Counted from the first letter of the stretch, positions 6,536 to 14,486 are shown. The stretch is DNA of 15,190 nt from CAZDAW01 sp964503685 (GCA_964503685.1 CAZDAW010000088.1:1-15190); one strand, 5' to 3'. Numbers and translations: made by a program. The notes: generated from the sequence alone by a model not told the origin.

Positions 6536-7498
6536 TCAATCTCCTTTGGCAAAATCATCTCTCACCTGTTTGCGATGTTGTTCATCAACGATCGAGAGAA
6601 AAACGTCTTCAAGCGAGGGAAGAATTTCTTCAATGTTATCAACCGTAATCCTGGCTTTAATGAATTCTTTATTCAATTGATCAACGGCAGTTTTATCCTG
6701 CACCGAAACATGCAACTGAACGCCATGCAAAGAAACATCCATGACACCATTGACCGCCCTGGCAATTTCTTCAGCGCGGGCCGGTTGGTCGCAATCTACC
6801 TGCAAGAGGATCCCTTTCATATTCGCTTTAAGCGTATCTGGGCTGGCAAGGGCGATTAATTTGGATTGGTACATCATTCCAATGACGTTGCAATATTCAG
6901 CCTCATCCATATAATGGGTCGTCGCCAGGATGCTGACACCCTGGGCAGCCATTTCATAAATCATGTCCCAAAATTGGCGGCGAGAAATAGGGTCGACCCC
7001 CGCAGTCGGCTCATCAAGGAAAAGCATGGGAGGGCGATGAGCAATCGCGCAGGCGAGCGCCAGACGTTGCCGCCACGCGCCTGAAAGGTTACGCACCAGC
7101 ATATTCCGGTGGCCGGCCAACCCTGCTATCTCGATCAACTCGGCAATACGGCTAGCGCGCTCTGCAGGTGGAACACCATATATTGCACAATAAAAGCTCA
7201 AGTTCTCCCAGGCGGTCAAGTCGTTATAGAGTGAGAACTTCTGCGACATATAACCGATACGCTTCTTGACTTCCTCAGGTCTCTTGTTAACATTGAAACC
7301 CAGTACAGTAGCGTTACCACTGGTAGGGCTCAGTATGCCGCATAACATCCGGATAATGGTCGTCTTACCCGCGCCGTTAGGGCCAAGCAGACCAAAGATT
7401 TCACCTTTAGGAATAAAGAAACTGACCCGGTCAACAGCGGTCATCTTACCAAAGCTACGAGAAAGCTCGTGGGCTTCGAGAGCGTTTTCCTCAGTCAT
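6536..7498 (-). CDS. ABC transporter ATP-binding protein 2 (YbhF-like, C-terminal-half type)
   Basis: A 320-residue cytoplasmic ATPase that would power the exporter as one half of a heterodimer. Motifs: Walker A GPNGAGKTT (39-47), Q-loop Q86, signature LSGAW (138-142), Walker B MLFLDEPTAGVD (158-169) with catalytic E163, and H-loop H195 (ATTHYMDEAEYC). The signature has Ala in place of the second Gly of LSGG. A C-terminal extension (about 215-320) resembles the regulatory tail of drug-exporter ATPases. It overlaps the ATPase 1 stop by 8 bases (ATGACTGA) and ends 3 bases before the permease start, so coupled translation is expected. In E. coli YbhF two such halves are fused; here they are separate genes. 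All hydrolytic residues are present, so this subunit supplies the Walker motifs of the competent ATP site. Confidence 0.93.
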   Translation of the reverse strand: MTEENALEAHELSRSFGKMTAVDRVSFFIPKGEIFGLLGPNGAGKTTIIRMLCGILSPTSGNATVLGFNVNKRPEEVKKRIGYMSQKFSLYNDLTAWENLSFYCAIYGVPPAERASRIAELIEIAGLAGHRNMLVRNLSGAWRQRLALACAIAHRPPMLFLDEPTAGVDPISRRQFWDMIYEMAAQGVSILATTHYMDEAEYCNVIGMMYQSKLIALASPDTLKANMKGILLQVDCDQPARAEEIARAVNGVMDVSLHGVQLHVSVQDKTAVDQLNKEFIKARITVDNIEEILPSLEDVFLSIVDEQHRKQVRDDFAKGD

Positions 7499-8435
7499 CT
7501 TTTACCTTGCCATTTTTGCCCATGTAATAAACGAATACATCTTCCATAGAAACTCTGGCTGGACGCAGCACTTTAACTTCCAGTCTGGTCTCTGATACTT
7601 TTCGCTTTAAGGACCGCAATGACGATTGTGAGTTCTTAACCGAAAGACGCAATCGGTCGCCAACCGGTCGCCAATCCAAAATATCTTTTGAATCTCGCAC
7701 TACTTCACGGATGGTTTTACGAGGTTTGGCTTTGACTTCAATGACTTCAAATGGCACGGATGATTCAAGCTCAGCCGGAGAACCTGTGGTCAACAGTTGC
7801 CCCTGATGAAGGATCCCAACCCGGTTGCAGCGCTCAGCTTCATCCATATAAGGAGTCGTTACCAACACCGTCACACCCTGTTGAACAACCCTGGCCAGGA
7901 TCACCCACAATTCGCGTCGCGAAACCGGATCCACTCCCGTAGAAGGTTCATCCAGTAAAAGAACCTGCGGGTCATGGATTAATGAGCAAGCCAGAGCCAG
8001 CTTTTTCTTCATGCCCCCCGAAAGGTTATTGCTGCGCAAGTTTTGAAATCCCTCCAGGCGGGTAAAAGCCAGCATTTCCTTAATTCGCTCTTGTTTCAAA
8101 TCTCTAGAAACATGATTGATATCTGCGAAGAAATTAAGATTTTCAATGACGGTCAAGTCAGGGTAAAGGCTGAAATTCTGGGGCATATAACCTATTTTTG
8201 CGCGTGCTTTTTCGGCTTTGGTTTTGACATCAAATCCTAAAATAGCAGCCGATCCTGACGAGGACGGTAAAACAGTGGAGAGAATTCGCATCGTTGTGGT
8301 CTTACCTGCCCCATCAGGCCCCACCAATCCAAATAATTCTCCCTGTGGAATAGAAAAACTTACGTTTTCAATTGCAGAACCATTTTGACGAAAATAATGC
8401 TTTGTAAGCGTTGTAACTTCAATAGCTGCTTGCAT
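7491..8435 (-). CDS. ABC transporter ATP-binding protein 1 (YbhF-like, N-terminal-half type)
   Basis: A 314-residue ATPase, first gene of the exporter operon and paralogous to the next one: their motifs sit at identical residue numbers. Motifs: Walker A GPDGAGKTT (39-47), Q-loop Q86, intact signature LSGGM (138-142), and Walker B VLLLDEPSTGVD (158-169) with E163. The H-loop reads VTTPYMDEAERC, with P195 where the histidine that contacts ATP gamma-phosphate is expected, so its own site should hydrolyse poorly. The C-terminal region (about 215-314) is a substrate-exporter-type extension. The ATG at 8433-8435 has GGAGG 11 bases upstream, slightly far. A TATAGT hexamer on the minus strand (8484-8489) is a possible -10, but no convincing -35 goes with it. 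The divergent two-component pair begins 197 bases away on the other strand. Confidence 0.93.
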   Translation of the reverse strand: MQAAIEVTTLTKHYFRQNGSAIENVSFSIPQGELFGLVGPDGAGKTTTMRILSTVLPSSSGSAAILGFDVKTKAEKARAKIGYMPQNFSLYPDLTVIENLNFFADINHVSRDLKQERIKEMLAFTRLEGFQNLRSNNLSGGMKKKLALACSLIHDPQVLLLDEPSTGVDPVSRRELWVILARVVQQGVTVLVTTPYMDEAERCNRVGILHQGQLLTTGSPAELESSVPFEVIEVKAKPRKTIREVVRDSKDILDWRPVGDRLRLSVKNSQSSLRSLKRKVSETRLEVKVLRPARVSMEDVFVYYMGKNGKVKDD

Positions 8436-8557
8436 GTAAGAGAATGCCTCCGCAGGTCTGATAACTTTTTATCTGCCGCTTACACTATACCTTTTGCTGA
8501 CAAACCCGAACAGATGATGCACACAACAACCCGCTATGACAACCCTCATACAAATTA

Positions 8558-8571
8558 GTGATGGGCGTCAC
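8558..8571. promoter_or_regulatory. Candidate regulator site in the exporter/kinase divergent region
   Basis: GTGATGGGCGTCAC is an imperfect palindrome (GTGA/TCAC arms, 5 of 7 pairs match) between the two divergent operons. Its centre is about 65 bases before the expected kinase transcription start, a usual place for a LuxR-type response regulator. This is a suggestion from position and symmetry only; no second copy was found. Confidence 0.25.
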
Positions 8572-8614
8572 GCTCCATCTGACCAAAAATCATCACGACT
8601 TCAACAATCAGTTG

Positions 8615-8623
8615 TGGTATGAT
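8615..8623 (+). promoter_or_regulatory. Extended -10 promoter element for the two-component genes
   Basis: TGGTATGAT is an extended -10 (TGn plus TATGAT at 8618-8623). No good -35 is seen at the right distance, as expected for an extended -10 or activator-dependent promoter. Transcription would begin at about 8630, almost at the preferred ATG at 8633, so the message could be nearly leaderless. Confidence 0.35.
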
Positions 8624-8632
8624 GAGAATAGG

Positions 8633-9892
8633 ATGAACAGAAAAATTGAACCGGGGTTATTACGCATTTTTCGATTATTCGCCGGCCTCGAGGTGATTGT
8701 ATTTATTACCGGCATCCTGACTTTCAGATGGTTATACGGAACAATTCCCGACGCATCGTTAATCTATTTTTTCATTAATTTGATTGGCGGAATCTTGCTG
8801 TTTGGGTATTTATCCTGGCCCTGGCTGATGCGTACGCTCAAAGGAATCTACCTGCCCATTGCCCTGGGAATTATCACCATCACGCCAATTCTTGGCAATC
8901 GCTGGATGTTGGATATACAGATCCAGAATAATTCAGCCAACCTGGTAGTGAACGCATGGCAACTGATGCCCATGTTATTCGTCCCCCTGGTATTGATCGC
9001 CTGGCAATACAGTTTTCGGATCGTCTTCTGGTTCAGTGTTATGACCAGCCTGGTCGATTTTATACTGATCCTTCCTTACACCAAAGATGTAACAATCGAC
9101 ACCATTCCGGTATTATCGGTAGTCGTCATTCGCTCGGTATCCTTTATGGTTGTAGGATTCATTATCACCAATTTGATGGTCACTCAAAGACAACAACGCC
9201 GCGCTCTTGCCCAGGCGAATATCAAGTTAAATCAATACGCTGATACAATCGAACAACTCACCGTAAGCCGTGAAAGAAACCGTCTGGCGCGCGAATTACA
9301 TGATACCCTGGCGCATACACTCAGCGCCCTGGCGGTAAATTTAGAAGCAACCAAAACCATGATTGATGCTGATCAAATAGAAGTGCAAGAAATGATCGAT
9401 CAATCGTTGAACACCACCCGTAACGGATTGACCGAGACGCGCCGGGTTCTCAAAGCGCTGCGCGCCGCCCCACTCGATGACCTTGGACTGGAAATGGCAT
9501 TGCAGCAACTGGTCAACCATGCCACAGGGCGTTCGAATCTGAACATACGACTGGAAGTTACCGGCAGTGTTAATAATTTATCACCCAATATAGAACAAAA
9601 TCTATTTCGCATCGCTCAGGAGGGATTGGAGAATATCATCCGGCACGCGAATGCCCAGAATGTTATCCTGCGTCTGTCGCATATCAATGGTTTTCTGTCT
9701 TTGGAAATCATCGATGATGGAAAAGGCTTTCAACCAGCCAAGGTAGGGCATGAAGACCAATTAGGTATTGTTGGAATGCAAGAAAGAGCATCAATGTTGG
9801 GCGGCAAACTCGAAATCGCCAGCGACCCTGATAATGGAACCACGATCCTATTCAGGATGGAGGAAAAGCATGATCAAAGTGCTGCTATGTGA
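8633..9892 (+). CDS. Sensor histidine kinase, HisKA_3 (DesK/NarL-type) family
   Basis: A 419-residue membrane kinase that would autophosphorylate and pass phosphate to the response regulator encoded next. About six hydrophobic helices fill the first 185 residues with very short loops, so it probably senses within the membrane, as DesK and LiaS-like kinases do. A coiled linker (QRQQRRALAQANIKLNQYADTI) leads to the dimerisation box RERNRLARELHDTLAH with phospho-acceptor H223. The catalytic domain follows, with an N-box (EGLENIIRHANAQNV), G1 DDGKGF and a GIVGMQERASMLGG box. The frame is open from a GTG at 8558 (444 residues). I prefer the ATG at 8633 because the extra N-terminal 25 residues are uncharacteristic and overlap likely promoter elements; its ribosome binding site is weak. 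The stop overlaps the regulator gene by 23 bases. Divergent orientation to the exporter suggests that it detects an exporter substrate or the damage it causes. Confidence 0.92.
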   Translation: MNRKIEPGLLRIFRLFAGLEVIVFITGILTFRWLYGTIPDASLIYFFINLIGGILLFGYLSWPWLMRTLKGIYLPIALGIITITPILGNRWMLDIQIQNNSANLVVNAWQLMPMLFVPLVLIAWQYSFRIVFWFSVMTSLVDFILILPYTKDVTIDTIPVLSVVVIRSVSFMVVGFIITNLMVTQRQQRRALAQANIKLNQYADTIEQLTVSRERNRLARELHDTLAHTLSALAVNLEATKTMIDADQIEVQEMIDQSLNTTRNGLTETRRVLKALRAAPLDDLGLEMALQQLVNHATGRSNLNIRLEVTGSVNNLSPNIEQNLFRIAQEGLENIIRHANAQNVILRLSHINGFLSLEIIDDGKGFQPAKVGHEDQLGIVGMQERASMLGGKLEIASDPDNGTTILFRMEEKHDQSAAM

Positions 9893-10523
9893 TGACCAGG
9901 AAATCGTTTGTGAAGGGCTGCACAAAATATTGAGCGCCGATAATGAAATTGAGGTAGTCGGCATTGCACACGACGGTCAGGAAGCCGTGGATATGATACC
10001 TGAAATTCAGCCCAATCTGGTTCTGATGGATTTAAAAATGCCTGTGATGAATGGTGTTCAGGCAACCCACAACATCCGCCAGAAATTTCCTGATGTGTAC
10101 GTACTGGTACTGACAACTTATGATGACGATGAATGGGTCTTCGACGCCATTCGCAGCGGTGCCTCAGGATATTTGCTCAAAGATACCCCCCGCCAACAAC
10201 TGATTACCGCTATTAAGGGAACCGTCGCCGGTAATTCTTATGTCGATCCATCCATCACCGGAAAATTGCTTCACAGTATCGCTCAAACCACGCCCGCGCC
10301 CCAGAAGACAACCACCCATACTTTCAGCGAGCGTGAAAAAGATGTATTGCAATTATTAGCCAGGGGGCTTACAAACGCCGAAATTGCCCAGCAGTTGTAC
10401 CTTTCAGAAGGGACAGTGCGCAACTACACCAGCGCCATCTTCGCCAAGCTTGGCGTTTCAGACCGCACTCAGGCGGTGATTGCCGCGATTCGCTACGGGC
10501 TGGTGGATTTAAATGGGGGTTAA
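9870..10523 (+). CDS. NarL/LuxR-family response regulator
   Basis: A 217-residue DNA-binding partner of the kinase. The receiver domain (1-118) has the acidic pair D8-D9, phospho-acceptor D54 (VLMDLKMP), T82/T83 and K104 (YLLKD). A linker (about 130-150) leads to the LuxR-type helix-turn-helix (about 152-213; FSEREKDVLQLLARGLTNAEIAQQLYLSEGTVRNYTSAIFAKLGVSDRTQAV, split here by function: scaffold helix, then recognition helix near SEGTVRNYTS). The ATG at 9870 has GGAGG 6 bases upstream (9859-9863). The longer open frame from 9768 lies wholly inside the kinase and is not the gene start. All phosphorylation residues are intact, so it should be switched by the kinase. Likely targets are the divergent exporter promoter and its own operon; this is inferred from gene order. 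Confidence 0.94.
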   Translation: MIKVLLCDDQEIVCEGLHKILSADNEIEVVGIAHDGQEAVDMIPEIQPNLVLMDLKMPVMNGVQATHNIRQKFPDVYVLVLTTYDDDEWVFDAIRSGASGYLLKDTPRQQLITAIKGTVAGNSYVDPSITGKLLHSIAQTTPAPQKTTTHTFSEREKDVLQLLARGLTNAEIAQQLYLSEGTVRNYTSAIFAKLGVSDRTQAVIAAIRYGLVDLNGG

Positions 10524-10580
10524 TCGATTATAACCGCAAAGAGCAAGGCAAGTTTTCACTACGACATTAAACCTGTTTGA

Positions 10581-10829
10581 TTAAGTCAATTCAACCGTAT
10601 TCACCACATCGATTGAAAATTTCCCATGAATAATTGCTATGAAGTGATCGAGAGGTTTTTCCTGTTCAGAATAAACTATTCGTGAAATATAAAGCCGGCT
10701 GGTCATTGAATAAACATTCAAAAAATCAATCACTTCTTTTGACGTAGATGCAATCGGTTCAAATTCGATTTGCCCATGGCGCAGGTTGAATTCGTGACTG
10801 TAACCGCAAAGTCCGATATATTTTGACAA
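10581..10829 (-). CDS. Small hypothetical protein, 82 residues
   Basis: I do not recognise this protein. It is soluble-looking and of mixed composition, with no signal peptide, membrane segment or cysteine motif, and it reads like a small alpha/beta domain (QIEFEPIASTSKEVIDFLNVY, SRLYISRIVY, HFIAIIHGKFSIDVV). The frame opens with TTG at 10827-10829. AGGAG lies 11 bases upstream on the minus strand, which is longer than ideal. It is convergent with the response regulator and divergent from the large sensor gene. Its start and ribosome binding site overlap the consensus promoter of that sensor on the other strand, so the two transcripts could interfere. It may be a real gene or a chance frame; I favour real at moderate odds. 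Confidence 0.5.
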   Translation of the reverse strand: MSKYIGLCGYSHEFNLRHGQIEFEPIASTSKEVIDFLNVYSMTSRLYISRIVYSEQEKPLDHFIAIIHGKFSIDVVNTVELT

Positions 10830-10850
10830 ATGATAATAATCTCCTATAAT
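10823..10850 (+). promoter_or_regulatory. Consensus sigma-70-like promoter of the Cache/HD-GYP sensor gene
   Basis: A perfect TTGACA (10823-10828), a 16-base spacer and a perfect TATAAT (10845-10850). The start is expected near 10857, giving a leader of about 74 bases. The same TTGACA-N16-TATAAT geometry is found upstream of the membrane protein/regulator unit. Confidence 0.8.
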
Positions 10851-10930
10851 TTATATTATGACTAATATCAGCAATGATATATTACCAATAATTGAGCTTC
10901 AGGGTTAATTCTCCAATGGAAACATAGCGC

Positions 10931-13912
10931 ATGGAAGCTCCGGAAATATTGCAAACTAAGCATGCTTTGAAAAGCGCAATTGCTCAGATAATTGCATTAA
11001 CGCTAATGACCGGGGCTCTGTTTTTATTTACAACCAACGTGTGGTTGAATTCTTCCATCAAAAATTTCGAAACCCGACAACGTAATTTTCTAATTCAATA
11101 TGTCACAATGGCGCGCAGCACGATTGACCCAATAATCGAGCGGTTAAATGCTGGAGAAATAACGCAAAAAGAAGCCATAACAGAAGTCCGCGATACTGTC
11201 CGTCGTCTGACTTATGTTGATGAATATGGAAACAACTACATCTTCATGAGTTCATATGAAGGGGTAATGCTCGTCCAACCGTTCGAACAGCATTTGGAAT
11301 TAACGGACATGTGGAATTTAAGGGACATCAATGGCGTATATATCATCCGCGAGTTAGTACGCTCTGCTACGCAACATCCCGAGGGAGGATTTGTTTCATA
11401 TTATTACTACCCACCCGATTCAAGTGAACCTGAAGAAAAACTTTCCTATGTAATTGGTATTCCTGAATTGAATGCATATATCGGGACGGGTACCTACATG
11501 GGCAAATTTTATGCCCAACAGAAAAAACTCATCACACAGGTGCGTTGGCTATTGCTCAGCGTTCTTGCGCTAACTGGCGGTCTGGCTCTGTTGACTATTC
11601 GCCGTCTATATTTAAACAATGGTCAACTGGTTCAAGAAATCAACGAACGCAAAAAAGCCCAGTCAGCAGTTGAATTATCAATGCAGAATTTACAAAAAAT
11701 ATTCAATGGCACATACGATGCAATTTTAGTACACGATTACAAGGGCGCAATATTGGAAGCCAACCAACGAATGCAGCAATTATTTGGTATAGACCACGAG
11801 CAGGCGTTGCAAACAACAATACAAAGTCTCTCCTGCCCCCCAGAAACACAAAAGTATTCTATGGACGACATTTTAAATCAGGTAAAAGCCGGGGAAGAAC
11901 TGCTGCTTGAATGGAAATGTATCCGCCTTTCTGACAATCACGCCTTTGACGCTGAAGTCGGACTGCGCCCAATTATCTGGCAGGGAAACGAATCTGTGCT
12001 TGCAGTGGTGCGGGATATCAGCGAACGCAAAGAGATGGAACTGGAACGTCAGAAAAATCAACAAGCAATTGAACATTCGCAGGCGTTGGCTCACGTCGGG
12101 CATTTCTTCTATGATATGGAAACTCATATCTTAACCTGGTCCAGAGAACTATATCGGATATACGGATTGGATCCATCGTTGCCGCCGCCGTCAGAAGAAG
12201 AACAACGTTCGATGATCCATTCAGAAGATTGGGAGCGGGTAAATGAGGCTAAAATGCACGCGCTTCATTCAGGCGAGGCGGTTAATGTTGAATACCGGAT
12301 TCACCGTCCAGACGGCAGTCTCCGTTATCTCAATCTGATGATGGACTGGGGGCGCAACAAAGATGGTGTAATCGTTTCTCATAACGGTACAGTACAGGAC
12401 ATAACCAGACAGAGAGAATATGAGGAGGTGCTGCGCTCCAGTGAAGAAAAATTCCGTTCGGTAGTGGAACAACTATCAGAAGGCTTTATGCTCGTTGATG
12501 AAGACGCGACAATCACCACCTGGAATCGCGCTCTTGAAAAAATATCCGGATTAGCACGCGAGACTGTACTTGGATGCAAATCATGGGATATTCAAGCGAG
12601 GCTATCCTCCCCAAACGATCAAAGTAAAGAAACCCTTTCACGGATAAAAGCGATAACATTACAGGCTTTGCGTGAAGGCAAATCAACTTACTTTCAGCCA
12701 GAGGGTTTTACTTTCCCATACCAGCAAGGAAACATACAAAAAACAATCTTGCAAACGGCTTTTCCGGTTGTCACACGTCATGGATATCGCATCGGCTCGT
12801 TGTTTCGCGACATAACAGATTTGAAACGTTCGCAGGAGCAAGTCCAGCGTGAAGTACAAAAATTGAACGCTTTGCGTGAGATCGATACCCGGATTGTCAA
12901 CCAAGATTCTTTGACCGATATTCTCGAATCAATCGGTAAACAGGCGTGTAGTTTACTAAAAACCGACGCAGCGCTCTTCTTATTACTGGAATCTGAAACA
13001 CAAAGGTTGAGAATTGCAGCCAGTCTGGGTTTTAAAACAGACGTTAATACCTGTCCACATTTAATCGCATCTGACTGTTACGCCTGGCGCGCCATAGAAA
13101 AAGGGAAATTGTTGTGTTCAACTGAGGACAAAGAATACCACGAGTGCAATTGTTTAAAAAACGAAGGATTTAAAGCCTCATACAGCTTTCCGATCATCAC
13201 CAATCGCCAGACAAAAGGAGTGATCGAGTTGTTCACTTATGAACCACTTCAGATAGATGCAGAATGGAGCGAGTTCATCGAGCTACTCGCCGGACAAACC
13301 GCAATTGCAATAGAAAAAACCGGTTTGTTTCATGAGCTTCAAGCTTCAAATACTGAATTGAACCTTGCTTATGAGGCAACTATTGCAGGTTGGTCACAAG
13401 CGTTGGAGTTAAGAGATAAAGAAACCAGAGGTCATAGCGAACGTGTTATGCACCTGGCATGCGAACTGGCTCAGAAATTGGGGTACAGCACTAAAGACAT
13501 GCAACATTTCCGGCGGGGCGTCTTGCTGCACGATATTGGGAAAATGGGCGTTCCTGATAGTATATTACTCAAGCCCAGCCCATTAACTGAAGATGAATGG
13601 CAAATCATGCGCATGCATCCCGATTTCGCTTACAAACTGCTGGCCGATATTCCTTATCTTCGTCCAGCTCTTGAGATTCCCTACTGTCACCACGAACGTT
13701 GGGACGGCAGTGGTTACCCACGCGGATTAAAAGGCGAGGAGATACCACTTTCGGCGCGAATCTTTGCAGTTGTGGACGTGTGGGATGCCTTGATATCCGA
13801 CCGGCCATACCGGCCTGGTTGGACGCATTCGGCTACCCGCCAGTATTTACTTCAAAATGCAGGCGTTACTCTCGACCCAGAGGTTGTTAAAACATTTCTC
13901 GATATGATATGA
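10931..13912 (+). CDS. Cache-PAS-PAS-PAS-GAF-HD-GYP membrane sensor (cyclic-di-GMP phosphodiesterase type)
   Basis: A 993-residue sensor. Residues 17-39 form a first membrane helix. An extracytoplasmic single Cache domain (about 45-195) shows DEYGNNYIFMSSYEGVMLVQP, DINGVYIIRELV, EEKLSYVIGIPELNAYIGTGTYM. A second helix spans 205-224. Three PAS domains follow: 250-366 (ends AVVRDISERKE), 385-492 (HPED-like SEDW and RPDGSLRYLNL, ends TVQDITRQRE) and 505-630 (ends LFRDITDLKR). A GAF domain (about 655-797) carries five cysteines, and the C-terminal HD-GYP domain spans about 812-993. HD-GYP residues present: H835, H867-D868 (LLHDIGKMGVPD), H896, H920-H921, D925 and GYP 928-930 in HHERWDGSGYP. These match active phosphodiesterases that cleave cyclic-di-GMP. 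The Cache domain suggests control by a small extracellular ligand; the PAS/GAF set adds redox, heme or nucleotide inputs that cannot be told from sequence. The ribosome binding site (GGAA) is weak. The GTPase gene starts 52 bases downstream. Confidence 0.93.
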   Translation: MEAPEILQTKHALKSAIAQIIALTLMTGALFLFTTNVWLNSSIKNFETRQRNFLIQYVTMARSTIDPIIERLNAGEITQKEAITEVRDTVRRLTYVDEYGNNYIFMSSYEGVMLVQPFEQHLELTDMWNLRDINGVYIIRELVRSATQHPEGGFVSYYYYPPDSSEPEEKLSYVIGIPELNAYIGTGTYMGKFYAQQKKLITQVRWLLLSVLALTGGLALLTIRRLYLNNGQLVQEINERKKAQSAVELSMQNLQKIFNGTYDAILVHDYKGAILEANQRMQQLFGIDHEQALQTTIQSLSCPPETQKYSMDDILNQVKAGEELLLEWKCIRLSDNHAFDAEVGLRPIIWQGNESVLAVVRDISERKEMELERQKNQQAIEHSQALAHVGHFFYDMETHILTWSRELYRIYGLDPSLPPPSEEEQRSMIHSEDWERVNEAKMHALHSGEAVNVEYRIHRPDGSLRYLNLMMDWGRNKDGVIVSHNGTVQDITRQREYEEVLRSSEEKFRSVVEQLSEGFMLVDEDATITTWNRALEKISGLARETVLGCKSWDIQARLSSPNDQSKETLSRIKAITLQALREGKSTYFQPEGFTFPYQQGNIQKTILQTAFPVVTRHGYRIGSLFRDITDLKRSQEQVQREVQKLNALREIDTRIVNQDSLTDILESIGKQACSLLKTDAALFLLLESETQRLRIAASLGFKTDVNTCPHLIASDCYAWRAIEKGKLLCSTEDKEYHECNCLKNEGFKASYSFPIITNRQTKGVIELFTYEPLQIDAEWSEFIELLAGQTAIAIEKTGLFHELQASNTELNLAYEATIAGWSQALELRDKETRGHSERVMHLACELAQKLGYSTKDMQHFRRGVLLHDIGKMGVPDSILLKPSPLTEDEWQIMRMHPDFAYKLLADIPYLRPALEIPYCHHERWDGSGYPRGLKGEEIPLSARIFAVVDVWDALISDRPYRPGWTHSATRQYLLQNAGVTLDPEVVKTFLDMI

Positions 13913-13927
13913 TTAGCGAGGGTGCTG

Positions 13928-13933
13928 TATAAT
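13928..13933 (+). promoter_or_regulatory. Possible -10 element before the GTPase gene
   Basis: A TATAAT hexamer lies in the 52-base space between the large sensor and the GTPase. No convincing -35 is present at the right distance, so it could be a weak internal promoter or chance. Read-through from the sensor promoter is the alternative. Confidence 0.3.
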
Positions 13934-13964
13934 GGAATGAAAACGTTATTTAAGGGAGTGCTAA

Positions 13965-14486
13965 TTGGCTACATCAATCTTACAAAAAAAAGTGTCCCTC
14001 CTAGGGGATTTCTCAACAGGTAAAACCAGCCTGGTGCGCCGCTTTGTTTATAACCTTTTCGACGAGAAATATATGTCAACAATCGGCGTCAACATTAGCC
14101 GCAAAGTTGTTGAACTGTCCGATTTCCAACAGATACGATTATTGATTTGGGATATGTCAGGAAATGAAAGGTTTGACGGCGCCCGCGTTGACTATCTCAG
14201 GGGAACTTCTGGAGCTTTGCTGATCTGTGATTTAGCCCGCCAGGATACGCTCGAAAAAATGGCCTATTTTAAGAATCGTTTATTTGAAATATGTACACCC
14301 ATACCGGTGATTATGATTGGCAATAAATCTGACCTGGTGAAAACTGATTGTGATACGATCAAACAGTTGAAAGAAATGGCAGATCAAAACAATGTTCTCT
14401 ATCGGATAACAAGCGCCAAAACCGGCGAAGGGGTAGATGAGGCTTTTACCATCCTGGCGAAAAATTTGATCGATAATCATGGATAA
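13965..14486 (+). CDS. Ras-like small GTPase (bacterial Rab/Rup-type)
   Basis: A 173-residue single-domain GTP-binding switch. Motifs: G1/P-loop GDFSTGKTS (14-22), G2 T39 (MSTIGVN), G3 WDMSGNERF with D63, G66 and N67, G4 NKSD (120-123), and G5 TSAK (149-152). The order and spacing are those of the Ras superfamily, closer to Rab/Rho-like bacterial members than to translation GTPases. The catalytic Gln of Ras (DxxGQE) is Asn here (DMSGNE), suggesting slow intrinsic hydrolysis or dependence on a partner. There is no C-terminal lipid-attachment cysteine; the chain ends NHG. Translation starts at TTG 13965 with GGGAG 6 bases upstream. The gene overlaps the next HD-GYP gene by 8 bases and follows a sensor with the same output domain, so it probably acts in cyclic-di-GMP signalling or sensor localisation. 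That role is inferred from context. Confidence 0.92.
   Translation: MATSILQKKVSLLGDFSTGKTSLVRRFVYNLFDEKYMSTIGVNISRKVVELSDFQQIRLLIWDMSGNERFDGARVDYLRGTSGALLICDLARQDTLEKMAYFKNRLFEICTPIPVIMIGNKSDLVKTDCDTIKQLKEMADQNNVLYRITSAKTGEGVDEAFTILAKNLIDNHG

Noticed and set aside
9768..9869. Upstream start for the response regulator at 9768
   Set aside because: It lies entirely within the kinase gene in another frame; the receiver domain begins at the ATG at 9870 with a strong ribosome binding site.
10150..10523. Terminator between the response regulator and the small convergent ORF
   Set aside because: No stem followed by a T tract could be found in 10524-10580 on either strand.
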